In this document: positions 1 to 6,582 of the stretch, in pieces
Numbering within the stretch: position 1 is the first letter of the stretch
Layout: each line of letters begins with the position of its first letter
Source of the DNA: JAHEJA01 sp965657215
GTDB taxonomy: Bacteria; Pseudomonadota; Alphaproteobacteria; Rhodobacterales; Rhodobacteraceae
Assembly (NCBI GenBank): GCA_965657215.1
Contig: CBFHNR010000036.1
Location: forward strand, 1-13,045
DNA length: 13,045 bases
Direction of reading: 5' to 3'
Notes under the pieces: generated by a model
Seen by the model: the letters and a program-made list of their open reading frames with translations, nothing else
Databases searched by the model: none
What the model was told of the DNA's origin: nothing
Translations under genes and position numbers: made by a program

Positions 1-260
1 TGATGGGCACCGAAGGGGTTGAGGTGACATTTACAGACGACGGCATCAAAGCCTTGGCCAAGATCGCCGCAGACGTCAATCAGTCCGTGGAAAACATCGG
101 GGCGCGTCGGCTTTATACCGTGATGGAACGCGTGTTCGAAGAGCTATCGTTTCACGCGCCTGATCGCTCTGGCGAGGCCATCACTGTTGACGCGGCTTTT
201 GTTGAAACCAATGTTGGCAGCCTTTCCCAAAGCTCGGACCTCAGCCGATACGTTTTGTAG
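1..260 (+). CDS. hslU: HslU, ATPase subunit of the HslUV protease (3' end only)
   Basis: This is the C-terminal 85 codons of HslU (ClpY), the AAA+ unfoldase that feeds substrates to the HslV peptidase in the cytoplasm. The 5' part, including both Walker motifs and the I-domain, lies outside the window. Visible landmarks are the AAA+ C-terminal helical domain with the sensor-2 motif ENIGARRLYTVMERV (residues 31-45 of the visible part). The end DLSRYVL matches the conserved HslU tail that inserts into HslV pockets (SRFIL in E. coli, from memory). The reading frame is open to the left edge, so this is truncation by the window and not a pseudogene. hslV would be expected upstream. No terminator hairpin was seen before the next gene. 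Confidence 0.95.
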   Translation, partial: MGTEGVEVTFTDDGIKALAKIAADVNQSVENIGARRLYTVMERVFEELSFHAPDRSGEAITVDAAFVETNVGSLSQSSDLSRYVL

Positions 261-326
261 AACAAACTATATCTTTTGTGCCCAAGGTGATCTAAGCAAA
301 ACCGAAACAAGGTCGGAGCCTGATCA

Positions 327-1550
327 ATGGGCACATTAGAATTCCTAAGAAGCAATGTACGTTGGCTCAGCGCTGGGTCGATGCTGACCTTTTTGTCCAG
401 CTTTGGTCAGACGTTTTTCATCGCGCTTTTTGCAGGTGAAATTTCAAAAACCTTTGATCTGTCCCCGGGTCAATGGGGCGGGATTTACACCCTTGGGACA
501 ACGGCCTCAGCGATTGTGATGGTCTGGGCCGGCGGTCTGAGTGACATTTTACGCGCGCGCACCTTGGGCACCATTGTGCTAGCGGCGCTTTCTTTGTCCT
601 GTCTCGCGATGGCCTATAATCAATCGGTCTTTTTGCTCCCGATCGTGATTTTTGCCCTGCGGTTTACGGGGCAAGGCATGGCGGTGCATTTGGCCTTTGT
701 TGCAATGGCACGCTGGTACGTGGCGACACGGGGGCGGGCCTTGGCGGTTGCGGCCTTGGGCTTTTCCATTGGCGAAGCAATCCTTCCTTTGATCTTTGTC
801 TCCTTGATGACCGTCTTTGCATGGCAGAACCTCTGGATCGCTGTCGCGCTCTTTACGATTGCGGTGATACCGCTTTTTCGGTGGTTGCTCACAACCGAAC
901 GCACACCCCAGTCTATGGCCCAAGAAACCCAATCCACAGGGATGCAAGACCGCCACTGGACCCGCAACGAAGCCCTGCGCCATCCCCTGTTTTGGTTCAT
1001 GATCCCCGCGCTGTTGGGACCACCCACGTTTAACACGGCGTTCTTTTTTCATCAGGTCCATTACACCGAAATAAACGGGTTTTCGCATATTTATTTGGTG
1101 GCCCTCTTCCCAATTTATACATCCCTTGTCGTCCTTTCGATGATGATCTCAGGATGGGCGCTGGATAAGTTCGGGACTGAACGCATGTTACCGATATTTT
1201 TGTTACCCATGGCCGTTGGTTTTACCATTTTCGGTCTCGCCCCAAGCCTCACAATAGTGATGGTCGGATTGATCTTTGTGGGATTCACGAACGGGGCAAA
1301 TTCGACCCTAATCAACGCATTTTGGGCCGAATTTTATGGCACTGCCCATATCGGATCAATCAAGGCATTGGCAACATCCATCATGGTATTTGGCTCTGCG
1401 ATTGGACCCGGGATCACAGGTCTCTTTATTGATTTTGGGTTTGATTTGTGGGGACAGTATATCTTTGGCGGGGCGTATTTTGTCTTTGCAAGCCTGATGG
1501 CATGGTTCGGGTTGCGCCACGTGCGGTCAACGGCTGAGGTATCCAGCTAA
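327..1550 (+). CDS. MFS transporter, substrate unknown
   Basis: A 407-residue protein with about twelve hydrophobic segments in two halves, joined by a polar loop at about residues 190-222. This is the usual size and layout of a major facilitator superfamily secondary transporter of the inner membrane. A motif-A-like loop, GGLSDILRART (69-79), lies between TM2 and TM3. The start is supported by GGAG at 315-318, eight bases before ATG. The gene lies 66 bp after hslU on the same strand with no clear terminator between them, so readthrough is possible. Its last 24 bases overlap the 3' end of thiQ on the other strand. The closest subgroup by eye is the monocarboxylate/NarK-like broad MFS_1 class. 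The substrate cannot be inferred from sequence or neighbours. Confidence 0.9.
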   Translation: MGTLEFLRSNVRWLSAGSMLTFLSSFGQTFFIALFAGEISKTFDLSPGQWGGIYTLGTTASAIVMVWAGGLSDILRARTLGTIVLAALSLSCLAMAYNQSVFLLPIVIFALRFTGQGMAVHLAFVAMARWYVATRGRALAVAALGFSIGEAILPLIFVSLMTVFAWQNLWIAVALFTIAVIPLFRWLLTTERTPQSMAQETQSTGMQDRHWTRNEALRHPLFWFMIPALLGPPTFNTAFFFHQVHYTEINGFSHIYLVALFPIYTSLVVLSMMISGWALDKFGTERMLPIFLLPMAVGFTIFGLAPSLTIVMVGLIFVGFTNGANSTLINAFWAEFYGTAHIGSIKALATSIMVFGSAIGPGITGLFIDFGFDLWGQYIFGGAYFVFASLMAWFGLRHVRSTAEVSS

Positions 1551-2219
1551 CGGACCAGTTTTGGCAAGCGCCTCAGCGGTCGGCATGGGCGCCGCCGCGC
1601 GATTGTGATCCACCACAATCACCTGATCCGCGATCCGCTCGGCATCTTGTGGATCATGGGTCACCATCACAACAATCGTCCCGTGATCCTGCGCGATTTG
1701 CGCCAAGAGGTCTAACATCTCGTCCTTGAGGGCTGGCCCCAAGGCCGAAAAGGGTTCATCCAGTAAAAGAACAGGTTTATTCTGTAACAAGACCCGCGCA
1801 AGGGCAGCGCGGCTTTGTTGACCGCCCGACACATCGGCAGGGCGGCGATCCTCTAGACCCGTCAATCCAACCTTGGCCAACGCCTGCATCACACGTCCCT
1901 GCTGATCGGACGAAAGCCGTGATTTCGTGCTCATCGCCAAGGCAACATTTCGAAAGAGGCTAAGGTGGGGAAACAGGTTGTTATCTTGGAACACCATCGC
2001 CGATGGCCGCTTGGCCGGCGGCAAGGCTGTGATATCCGCGCCGTTCCACAAAATGCGACGGGGTGGGACAGGTAAAAACCCACCGAGCGCCGCCAATATC
2101 GTAGACTTCCCCGCCCCCGATGGCCCCATGATCGCGGTGATCCCATGGTCCAAGACCATATCCTCAACATCGAGGGCAAAGCTGCCTTGCGCCACGATGA
2201 GATTGCGAAATTCAAGCAT
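1527..2219 (-). CDS. thiQ: Thiamine/TPP ABC transporter ATP-binding protein ThiQ
   Basis: A 230-residue ABC ATPase that powers thiamine and thiamine-phosphate uptake with ThiB and ThiP. It shows Walker A GPSGAGKST (32-40), Q-loop Gln78, signature SGGQQ (131-135), Walker B VLLLDE (150-155) and the H-loop His188. The length fits E. coli ThiQ (about 232 aa). The frame stays open further upstream to 2366, but those codons lie inside thiP and read as nonsense. The start chosen here (MLEFRNL) matches the family and overlaps the thiP stop by eight bases, so translation is probably coupled. The assignment to thiamine rests mainly on the thiB gene and TPP riboswitch of the same operon. The 3' end overlaps the convergent MFS gene. 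Confidence 0.93.
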   Translation of the reverse strand: MLEFRNLIVAQGSFALDVEDMVLDHGITAIMGPSGAGKSTILAALGGFLPVPPRRILWNGADITALPPAKRPSAMVFQDNNLFPHLSLFRNVALAMSTKSRLSSDQQGRVMQALAKVGLTGLEDRRPADVSGGQQSRAALARVLLQNKPVLLLDEPFSALGPALKDEMLDLLAQIAQDHGTIVVMVTHDPQDAERIADQVIVVDHNRAAAPMPTAEALAKTGPLAGYLSR

Positions 2220-3720
2220 AGCGACGCCCAATTCTGTCAAAGACCCAAAATAGCCCCAAGCTGAGACACACCAAAAGGCAGGCCGCCGCCGCCGCTTGGT
2301 CCATGCGATAGGCCCCCATGAGCTGATACAGCTTGAGCGGCAATGTTGCATGCTCCGCCGTTCCAAACAAGGCGATCACACCGAGGTCCCCCATAGCCAA
2401 GGCCGCAACCAATCCCGCGCAAAACCCAAGCGGTCGTGCCAGACGCGGCAACAGGATCCATCGCACCCACGCCCATCCCGTGATCTCTAGTGACATCGCC
2501 AAAGGCCCATAGAGGATCCGTGTATCCTCGGCCACAGGACGCAAAATGCGCACCACAAACGGCAGGGCCATCACTGCATTCACACAGAGCGTCACATAGA
2601 GCGCATAGTCAAAGGGGTTTGCCACCTGTCGGATGATCAAAAACACGCCAACCCCCAAGACCAAAGGCGACACAGCAATCCCAAGCGTTCCCACCACTTC
2701 GCCCCATTTATGCATCAACCCCAAGGCCAAGCCGAGACACAGCACCGTCGAGGCCAGCGCCATCATCACAGACCGCGCTGCCGCCGTCCAAACCTCTGGC
2801 CCAAGCACGGCGAGCCCTAGAACCCCTTGCGACACCACCATCCCTAAGGGAAGGATCAAAAACCCAGCGGCACAGAGGATCCAACCCGTATCCAACACGC
2901 GCCGCCACATCGGATCCCCGACCGTCGCGAGGCTACGATCCAACCCACGGCCAAAATCTGTGCGTACGCCAATTACGGCCAAGGCAACAGCCGCCGAGCC
3001 CGCCACGACAAGCTGAATGATCCCAAGGCTTGCCGCTGTGCCAAGATCAAAATCAAAGCGCACCGCCTGATAAATCGCCAACTCCAACGTCGTCGCACGC
3101 GGCCCCCCACCAAGGGTCAGAGCCACCGCGAAACTCGACAAACAGATCACAAATATAATCGCCAAAGCCGAAGGAACGACGCGGCGCAACATCGGCTCTT
3201 CGATCATCCGAAAGGACGCAAGAGGGCCAAGTCCCAAACTCTGCCCAAGGCGCAGCCGCTCAGCAGGAATGCCAGACCATCCCGTCAAAATCATCCGCGT
3301 CGCAAGGGGTAAATTGAAAAACACATGCGCCAGTAATATGCCCTGAATCCCATAAATAGAGACTGTTTTGATCCCCAAAACACCCAAGAGGCTATTCAAA
3401 ATCCCGTTCTGACCAAAGACCGCAATCAACCCCAGCACTGCAACAATCACAGGAAGGATAAAGGGCGCGCCCATGATCAAGATCAACCCATTCCGCCCCC
3501 AAAACTGCCGCCGAAACAGCGCGCGCGCAACGGGCACAGCCAAGCCGACGGACAACAGAGCCGACAGGCTGGCTTGATACAGGGTGAACCAAATGGCGGA
3601 CCAGTCCTCGGACCTTGGTCGCACCAATCCATCAGAGGCGGACCACACCGCCCCCAATGGCAAAAGGATCGCGGCCACAACAGCCGCGCCCAAGATTACT
3701 GAGACAGCGCGCGACGCCAC
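2212..3720 (-). CDS. thiP: Thiamine/TPP ABC transporter permease ThiP
   Basis: A 502-residue inner-membrane permease with two fused MetI-type (BPD_transp_1) domains, as in ThiP. About twelve hydrophobic segments are visible. The two cytoplasmic EAA-type coupling loops lie at about 153-180 and about 397-427; they are degenerate but in the right places and contact ThiQ. E. coli ThiP is slightly longer (about 536 aa). The start is GTG at 3718-3720, inside the last 25 bases of thiB, with no long spacer, which suggests translational coupling to thiB. Fused two-domain permeases are also found in iron(III) transporters (FbpB-like). The riboswitch and the ThiB partner decide for thiamine. Confidence 0.92.
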   Translation of the reverse strand: MASRAVSVILGAAVVAAILLPLGAVWSASDGLVRPRSEDWSAIWFTLYQASLSALLSVGLAVPVARALFRRQFWGRNGLILIMGAPFILPVIVAVLGLIAVFGQNGILNSLLGVLGIKTVSIYGIQGILLAHVFFNLPLATRMILTGWSGIPAERLRLGQSLGLGPLASFRMIEEPMLRRVVPSALAIIFVICLSSFAVALTLGGGPRATTLELAIYQAVRFDFDLGTAASLGIIQLVVAGSAAVALAVIGVRTDFGRGLDRSLATVGDPMWRRVLDTGWILCAAGFLILPLGMVVSQGVLGLAVLGPEVWTAAARSVMMALASTVLCLGLALGLMHKWGEVVGTLGIAVSPLVLGVGVFLIIRQVANPFDYALYVTLCVNAVMALPFVVRILRPVAEDTRILYGPLAMSLEITGWAWVRWILLPRLARPLGFCAGLVAALAMGDLGVIALFGTAEHATLPLKLYQLMGAYRMDQAAAAACLLVCLSLGLFWVFDRIGRRYA

Positions 3721-4676
3721 TGTGCAATCGCTTGATCACGCAAATCTGCCGCCTGATCTTCGTCAAAGAAAATCGCTTTGGCGGGTGCCGGCAAATTGGC
3801 AAAGACCTCAGGCCATTGATCCGCAGGCTGCGCAGACGGGTACGACCAATTCGTCTCAGGAATGAGGGATTGGAAATCATCCGACATTACGAAATCCATG
3901 AACTGATCCGCCAATTCGGGCTGATCTGTTCCCGCAACCTTGGCTGCCAATTCGAAAAACGCATAATGCCCTTCGTCGAAAATCGCCGCCTTCTTGGTCA
4001 AATCCCCTTCGGCTGCAATGTGATAGGCAGGCGATGTGTTAAACGACAATACAACATCCGCCTCGCCCGAGGTAAACAACCCATAGGCCTCTGACCACCC
4101 TTTGGTTACGGTTAGGATATTTGGCGCCAAACGGGACCAATAGGCCTCTGCCTCATCACCATAAACCGCCTTCACCCAAAGCACCAAGGCAAGCCCAGAA
4201 ATCGAACTGCGTGGGTCTTGGATCACGATTTTGGACCCTTCAGGCAGGGTGAGCAAATCCTCAAAACTGCGCGGTGCCGTCGCAAGCCGTGTGTCGTCAT
4301 AGACAAAGGACACATAGGACCAATTGAACGGCAAAAACACATCGTCCTGCCACGCAATCGGCAAATCAAGATCGCCGTTGTTTTGACCATGAGGCGCAAA
4401 CAACCCAGTGCCACGCGCCTTTTTGGTAACGTCTGTGTTCAGGCCAATCACAACATCCGCGTTGGTCTTGTCACCTTCTAACATCAAGCGCGGTAACAAA
4501 TCGCCCGCCGAAAATTGCAGATCACAGTCGCACTGCGCCTCAAACGCCGCCTCAATGGACGGACCAGGGCCCCACTCAGAGGTGAAATAATCAGGCGCAT
4601 AAATGGATAAGACAGGGGTTTCCGCGATGACAGATGTCGCCGCCAAGAGGCCCGCTGCAAGGGTAAGGTGTTTCAA
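3696..4676 (-). CDS. thiB: Thiamine-binding periplasmic protein ThiB
   Basis: A 326-residue substrate-binding protein that captures thiamine, TMP or TPP in the periplasm for ThiPQ. It has a short signal peptide, with likely cleavage after ...TSVIA (residue 18). Next comes the ThiB family start: an IYAPDYF stretch, then EWGPGP (34-39) and AQCDCDL with a Cys49/Cys51 pair, close to E. coli ThiB (DSF..DWGPGP..ECNCEL, from memory). The start codon is TTG at 4674-4676. It is supported by a strong Shine-Dalgarno AAGGAGAG seven bases upstream and because the signal peptide begins there. First gene of thiBPQ, directly under the TPP riboswitch, so predicted to be repressed at translation by TPP. An iron-binding homologue is the main alternative but is unlikely given the riboswitch. 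Confidence 0.93.
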   Translation of the reverse strand: MKHLTLAAGLLAATSVIAETPVLSIYAPDYFTSEWGPGPSIEAAFEAQCDCDLQFSAGDLLPRLMLEGDKTNADVVIGLNTDVTKKARGTGLFAPHGQNNGDLDLPIAWQDDVFLPFNWSYVSFVYDDTRLATAPRSFEDLLTLPEGSKIVIQDPRSSISGLALVLWVKAVYGDEAEAYWSRLAPNILTVTKGWSEAYGLFTSGEADVVLSFNTSPAYHIAAEGDLTKKAAIFDEGHYAFFELAAKVAGTDQPELADQFMDFVMSDDFQSLIPETNWSYPSAQPADQWPEVFANLPAPAKAIFFDEDQAADLRDQAIAQWRRALSQ

Positions 4677-4680
4677 CTCA

Positions 4681-4704
4681 ACTCTCCTTTTGCAAGCGGA
4701 GAGT
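4681..4704 (-). promoter_or_regulatory. SD-sequestering hairpin of the TPP riboswitch expression platform
   Basis: On the minus strand ACTCTCC (4698-4704) is perfectly complementary over seven bases to GGAGAGT (4681-4687), which contains the thiB Shine-Dalgarno. The loop is ten bases. The anti-SD strand CTCTCCGC (4696-4703) can alternatively pair with the aptamer 3' strand GCGGAGGG (4731-4738): eight pairs, one of them G-U. The two helices exclude each other. Inference: TPP binding holds the aptamer strand and frees the anti-SD to block the SD; without TPP the SD is open. No U-tract follows, so translational control fits better than termination. Confidence 0.8.
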
Positions 4705-4725
4705 AAGCATCAGGAACCGTTCCAG

Positions 4726-4805
4726 ACCTTCCCTCCGCCGGTTTTAACCGGTTCAGGTTCAACGGGTCCGCACATGCGTCTCAGCCAATCAAGGCACCCC
4801 GAGGT
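4726..4805 (-). ncRNA. TPP riboswitch aptamer (THI element)
   Basis: Read on the minus strand, the THI-box hallmarks occur in order: GGGGTGCC (4793-4800), GCTGAGA (4779-4785), ACCCGTTGAACCTGA (4753-4767), an ACCGG/CCGG stem arm, and GGAGGGAAGGT (4726-4736). The closing helix P1 pairs ACCT (4802-4805) with AGGT (4726-4729). The CTGAGA bulge contacts the pyrimidine of TPP and the other conserved loop binds the pyrophosphate in known structures. The element ends about 50 bases before the thiB start codon, so it controls the thiBPQ importer. It belongs to the Rfam TPP family by these motifs; no search was run. Confidence 0.97.
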
Positions 4806-4863
4806 AGGATTAGATGTAACGGATTTGCACGAGATATCAATAGGGCAATTGAAACAGCACCCC

Positions 4864-4890
4864 ATCATAGTTTGATCCCTTTCCTTTCAA
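4864..4890 (-). promoter_or_regulatory. Possible sigma-70-type promoter for thiBPQ
   Basis: On the minus strand TTGAAA (4885-4890) is followed after 15 bases by TATGAT (4864-4869), about 60 bases before the aptamer. Both hexamers are good, but the spacer is two bases shorter than ideal. It is a candidate only. It lies in the AT-rich zone, where such matches arise easily by chance. Confidence 0.3.
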
Positions 4891-4927
4891 TCGAAGCCTA
4901 CTCTTAAAAACACTATACACTGGAACT

Positions 4928-4938
4928 AAACTAGCGCT
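4928..4938 (+). repeat. Left copy of an imperfect direct repeat around the orphan gene
   Basis: AAACTAGCGCT here and AAACCAGCGCT at 6419-6429 match at 10 of 11 positions in the same orientation and bracket the AT-rich gene. It could be a remnant of insertion or a shared regulatory site, or chance. Confidence 0.35.
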
Positions 4939-4977
4939 ATTTTTATAATTTTGGAAATTTAATCAGAATGTTATAGA

Positions 4978-6351
4978 CTAATCATCAACAGCTTCTACAT
5001 CCAAACCATCGGCCGTTTTTCTTGAGGTCCGTTCTTTAATGATACGTGTCCAGTCATTCTTAGACTTTGCTTGATACCTGAAATCTGAAGATAGATACTC
5101 CTTCAGGTGATCTCTTAACATTTGCATTTTCAAATCAGTACGTAGCTCGTACAATTGTAAGTCAGTAAGGTCGCTTAGACCATCCTGTGATGTATTCGAA
5201 GCATCTGTTGCAATTATACTGATTTTAGACAAGCTCAACCTCTGTTGATTAATACGCATAATTTCAAGAATAAACGCTCGAGCTAGCTTATAAGAAGCGG
5301 CAACAATACCCATTGCTATCAATACAAAAGGGAGTCTTGTTAAGAAAATAGACATAATGTTAACCGTCTCACTTTTATCTATAACTGTTGTCAGGTCCGC
5401 CGCGTTAAATAGTAGCAATCCTGTTATGATTACCAGAATCGAAATTGGCATGAAAGCCAGCCAGAAATACATGTTAATATTTTGACCACCCTGTGAGACA
5501 AACGCAGCTATTTCAGTCGGAAACATGTTGACGTCGTCTTCCAGAGACCGCAATCGTTGCTTTAAGGACGACACTTCATTTACGAGAGCTTCTCTTTGTG
5601 TCGTCCTCTCTGCAATTTTTTCGTTTACTTGAGTTAGCCTTTCATCAAGTGAGGAGATCAAACTTTCACGCGATGTAATGTCGTCGAGAAGACCTTGACG
5701 CTGCTCAGTTAAACTAGCTATTTTGGCACCCAAATCGATAACCGTTTGGTTTTTTGCATCAATATCCTTTTTTAATTCCATGAGCTGATCTGTAGATTCA
5801 ACAATCTCCAAATTGGCTTTTTCTGCAGACTGAATTGCTCTATCTGTTTCAGATATTGCATTTTGCTTGTAACGATCCAGCTCCCCAACCAACTGAACAA
5901 AGTCTTCAAGTTCATGACGTTGAAAACCAATTAACCTAACTCTTATAATTTCGGGTTTATACAGCCATTTTTTAGGGGGTCGAAAACGAACTTTTGTAAC
6001 TAAGTTATTAATATTTGCTTCATAGCTATCTTCACCACTCTTCGAGAGTGTTTCATTTAACTCCCCACCCTGTAAAGGAACCCACCTAAATTCAAATTCA
6101 TCAAAAGAACCATAGTTCTTTTCTTCGACCACAATCTTATTCAAGAACACGGGTTCGTTAAACTCAAACTCATACCATTTATTTGCCCCATCCATTGGAG
6201 TTGGTGAATTCGAGTTCGCAGCCAATCGAGTTGTCCTGTTGTTTCGTTTGTTCAATAACTCGAATGGTATCAATGCAATTTCGGGAGTATTAGTTTGGAC
6301 TATTTTCTCTAATTCTGCCCTTGCAGCAGTCATATCAATTTTTTGCGTCAT
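4978..6351 (-). CDS. Orphan membrane protein: discoidin-like domain, coiled coil, two TM helices
   Basis: Not a family I recognise. The 457-residue protein has four visible parts. Residues about 55-145 look like a discoidin/F5-8C-type beta-sandwich (KWYEFEFNEPVFLNKIVVEE, then an FEFRWV strand, then TKVRFRPP and IIRVRLIGF). Residues about 150-275 are heptad-rich and charged, a long coiled coil. TM1 is about 294-316 and TM2 about 334-354. The C-terminal region (355-457) is polar and basic, with an acidic tail. There is no signal peptide, so the N-terminal half and tail probably face the same side, most simply the cytoplasm. No enzyme motif is visible. The gene is AT-rich (21 of 60 bases are G/C in 5101-5160) between GC-richer neighbours and stands alone, suggesting horizontal gain. 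GGAAT precedes ATG at a normal distance. A defence or envelope-sensing role is speculation. Confidence 0.85.
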   Translation of the reverse strand: MTQKIDMTAARAELEKIVQTNTPEIALIPFELLNKRNNRTTRLAANSNSPTPMDGANKWYEFEFNEPVFLNKIVVEEKNYGSFDEFEFRWVPLQGGELNETLSKSGEDSYEANINNLVTKVRFRPPKKWLYKPEIIRVRLIGFQRHELEDFVQLVGELDRYKQNAISETDRAIQSAEKANLEIVESTDQLMELKKDIDAKNQTVIDLGAKIASLTEQRQGLLDDITSRESLISSLDERLTQVNEKIAERTTQREALVNEVSSLKQRLRSLEDDVNMFPTEIAAFVSQGGQNINMYFWLAFMPISILVIITGLLLFNAADLTTVIDKSETVNIMSIFLTRLPFVLIAMGIVAASYKLARAFILEIMRINQQRLSLSKISIIATDASNTSQDGLSDLTDLQLYELRTDLKMQMLRDHLKEYLSSDFRYQAKSKNDWTRIIKERTSRKTADGLDVEAVDD

Positions 6352-6418
6352 AATTATTCCACTAGCAATAATTCGATTTTTTTATTAGGTAAACAATGCC
6401 CTATACTTTGGGAGTAGT

Positions 6419-6429
6419 AAACCAGCGCT
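6419..6429 (+). repeat. Right copy of an imperfect direct repeat around the orphan gene
   Basis: AAACCAGCGCT, partner of 4928-4938. Both are followed by a T-rich stretch and both contain the self-complementary AGCGCT. The pair is about 1.49 kb apart. Confidence 0.35.
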
Positions 6430-6467
6430 TTTGAAAGTTAGTTCGGCAAAGTAATTTTTTAAACCCC

Positions 6468-6496
6468 ACCGATAAAATACCGACGGGATACCGACG
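6468..6496 (+). promoter_or_regulatory. Triple ACCGAY repeat at 11-bp spacing upstream of aroC
   Basis: ACCGAT at 6468, ACCGAC at 6479 and ACCGAC at 6490 are spaced exactly 11 bp, about one helical turn. The last two copies extend to an identical ATACCGACG (6477-6485 and 6488-6496). Sites on one face of the helix suggest cooperative binding by a regulator, possibly of aroC or of the divergent orphan gene. The regulator is unknown. Confidence 0.45.
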
Positions 6497-6518
6497 TAAA
6501 ACAGATCGGGATTTGAGG

Positions 6519-6558
6519 GGGGTCTTGCCCCTTGGCGCGCAAGGCTTTATCCAAGGGC
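6519..6558 (+). repeat. Paired GC-rich hairpins in the aroC leader
   Basis: GGGG (6519-6522) can pair with CCCC (6528-6531), and CCTTG (6530-6534) with CAAGG (6540-6544) around GCGCG. A longer alternative pairs GCCCCTTGG (6527-6535) with CCAAGGGC (6551-6558) with one bulge. The structures are mutually exclusive. No run of T follows, so this is not an obvious terminator. It may be a copy of a dispersed intergenic palindrome or a leader structure. Confidence 0.4.
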
Positions 6559-6582
6559 AACTTTGGATCGGAGCACCATGAT

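Larger units (their letters stand above)
4806..4977. other. AT-rich intergenic region between orphan gene and TPP riboswitch
   Basis: These 172 bases hold no credible gene. The thi promoter must lie here or within the orphan gene. The stretch also carries AAACTAGCGCT (4928-4938), which resembles a site beyond the other end of the orphan gene. No clear terminator for the orphan gene was found. Confidence 0.6.

Noticed and set aside
579..1088. Long minus-strand open frames inside the MFS gene
   Set aside because: Composition is Arg/Lys/Gln/Pro-rich shadow text with no domain, and the plus-strand MFS reading is clearly protein-like.
2220..2366. N-terminal extension of ThiQ
   Set aside because: The extra 49 codons overlap thiP, look like nonsense and are absent in the ABC ATPase family; the internal ATG overlaps the thiP stop as expected.
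2633..3016. Plus-strand open frame inside thiP
   Set aside because: Low-complexity Thr/Pro/Ala shadow of the permease; no SD and no recognisable domain.
4978..6351. Orphan gene as a chemoreceptor or histidine kinase
   Set aside because: Two TM helices and a coiled coil are present, but there is no HAMP, MCP signalling hairpin or kinase motif, and the coiled coil precedes the TM helices.
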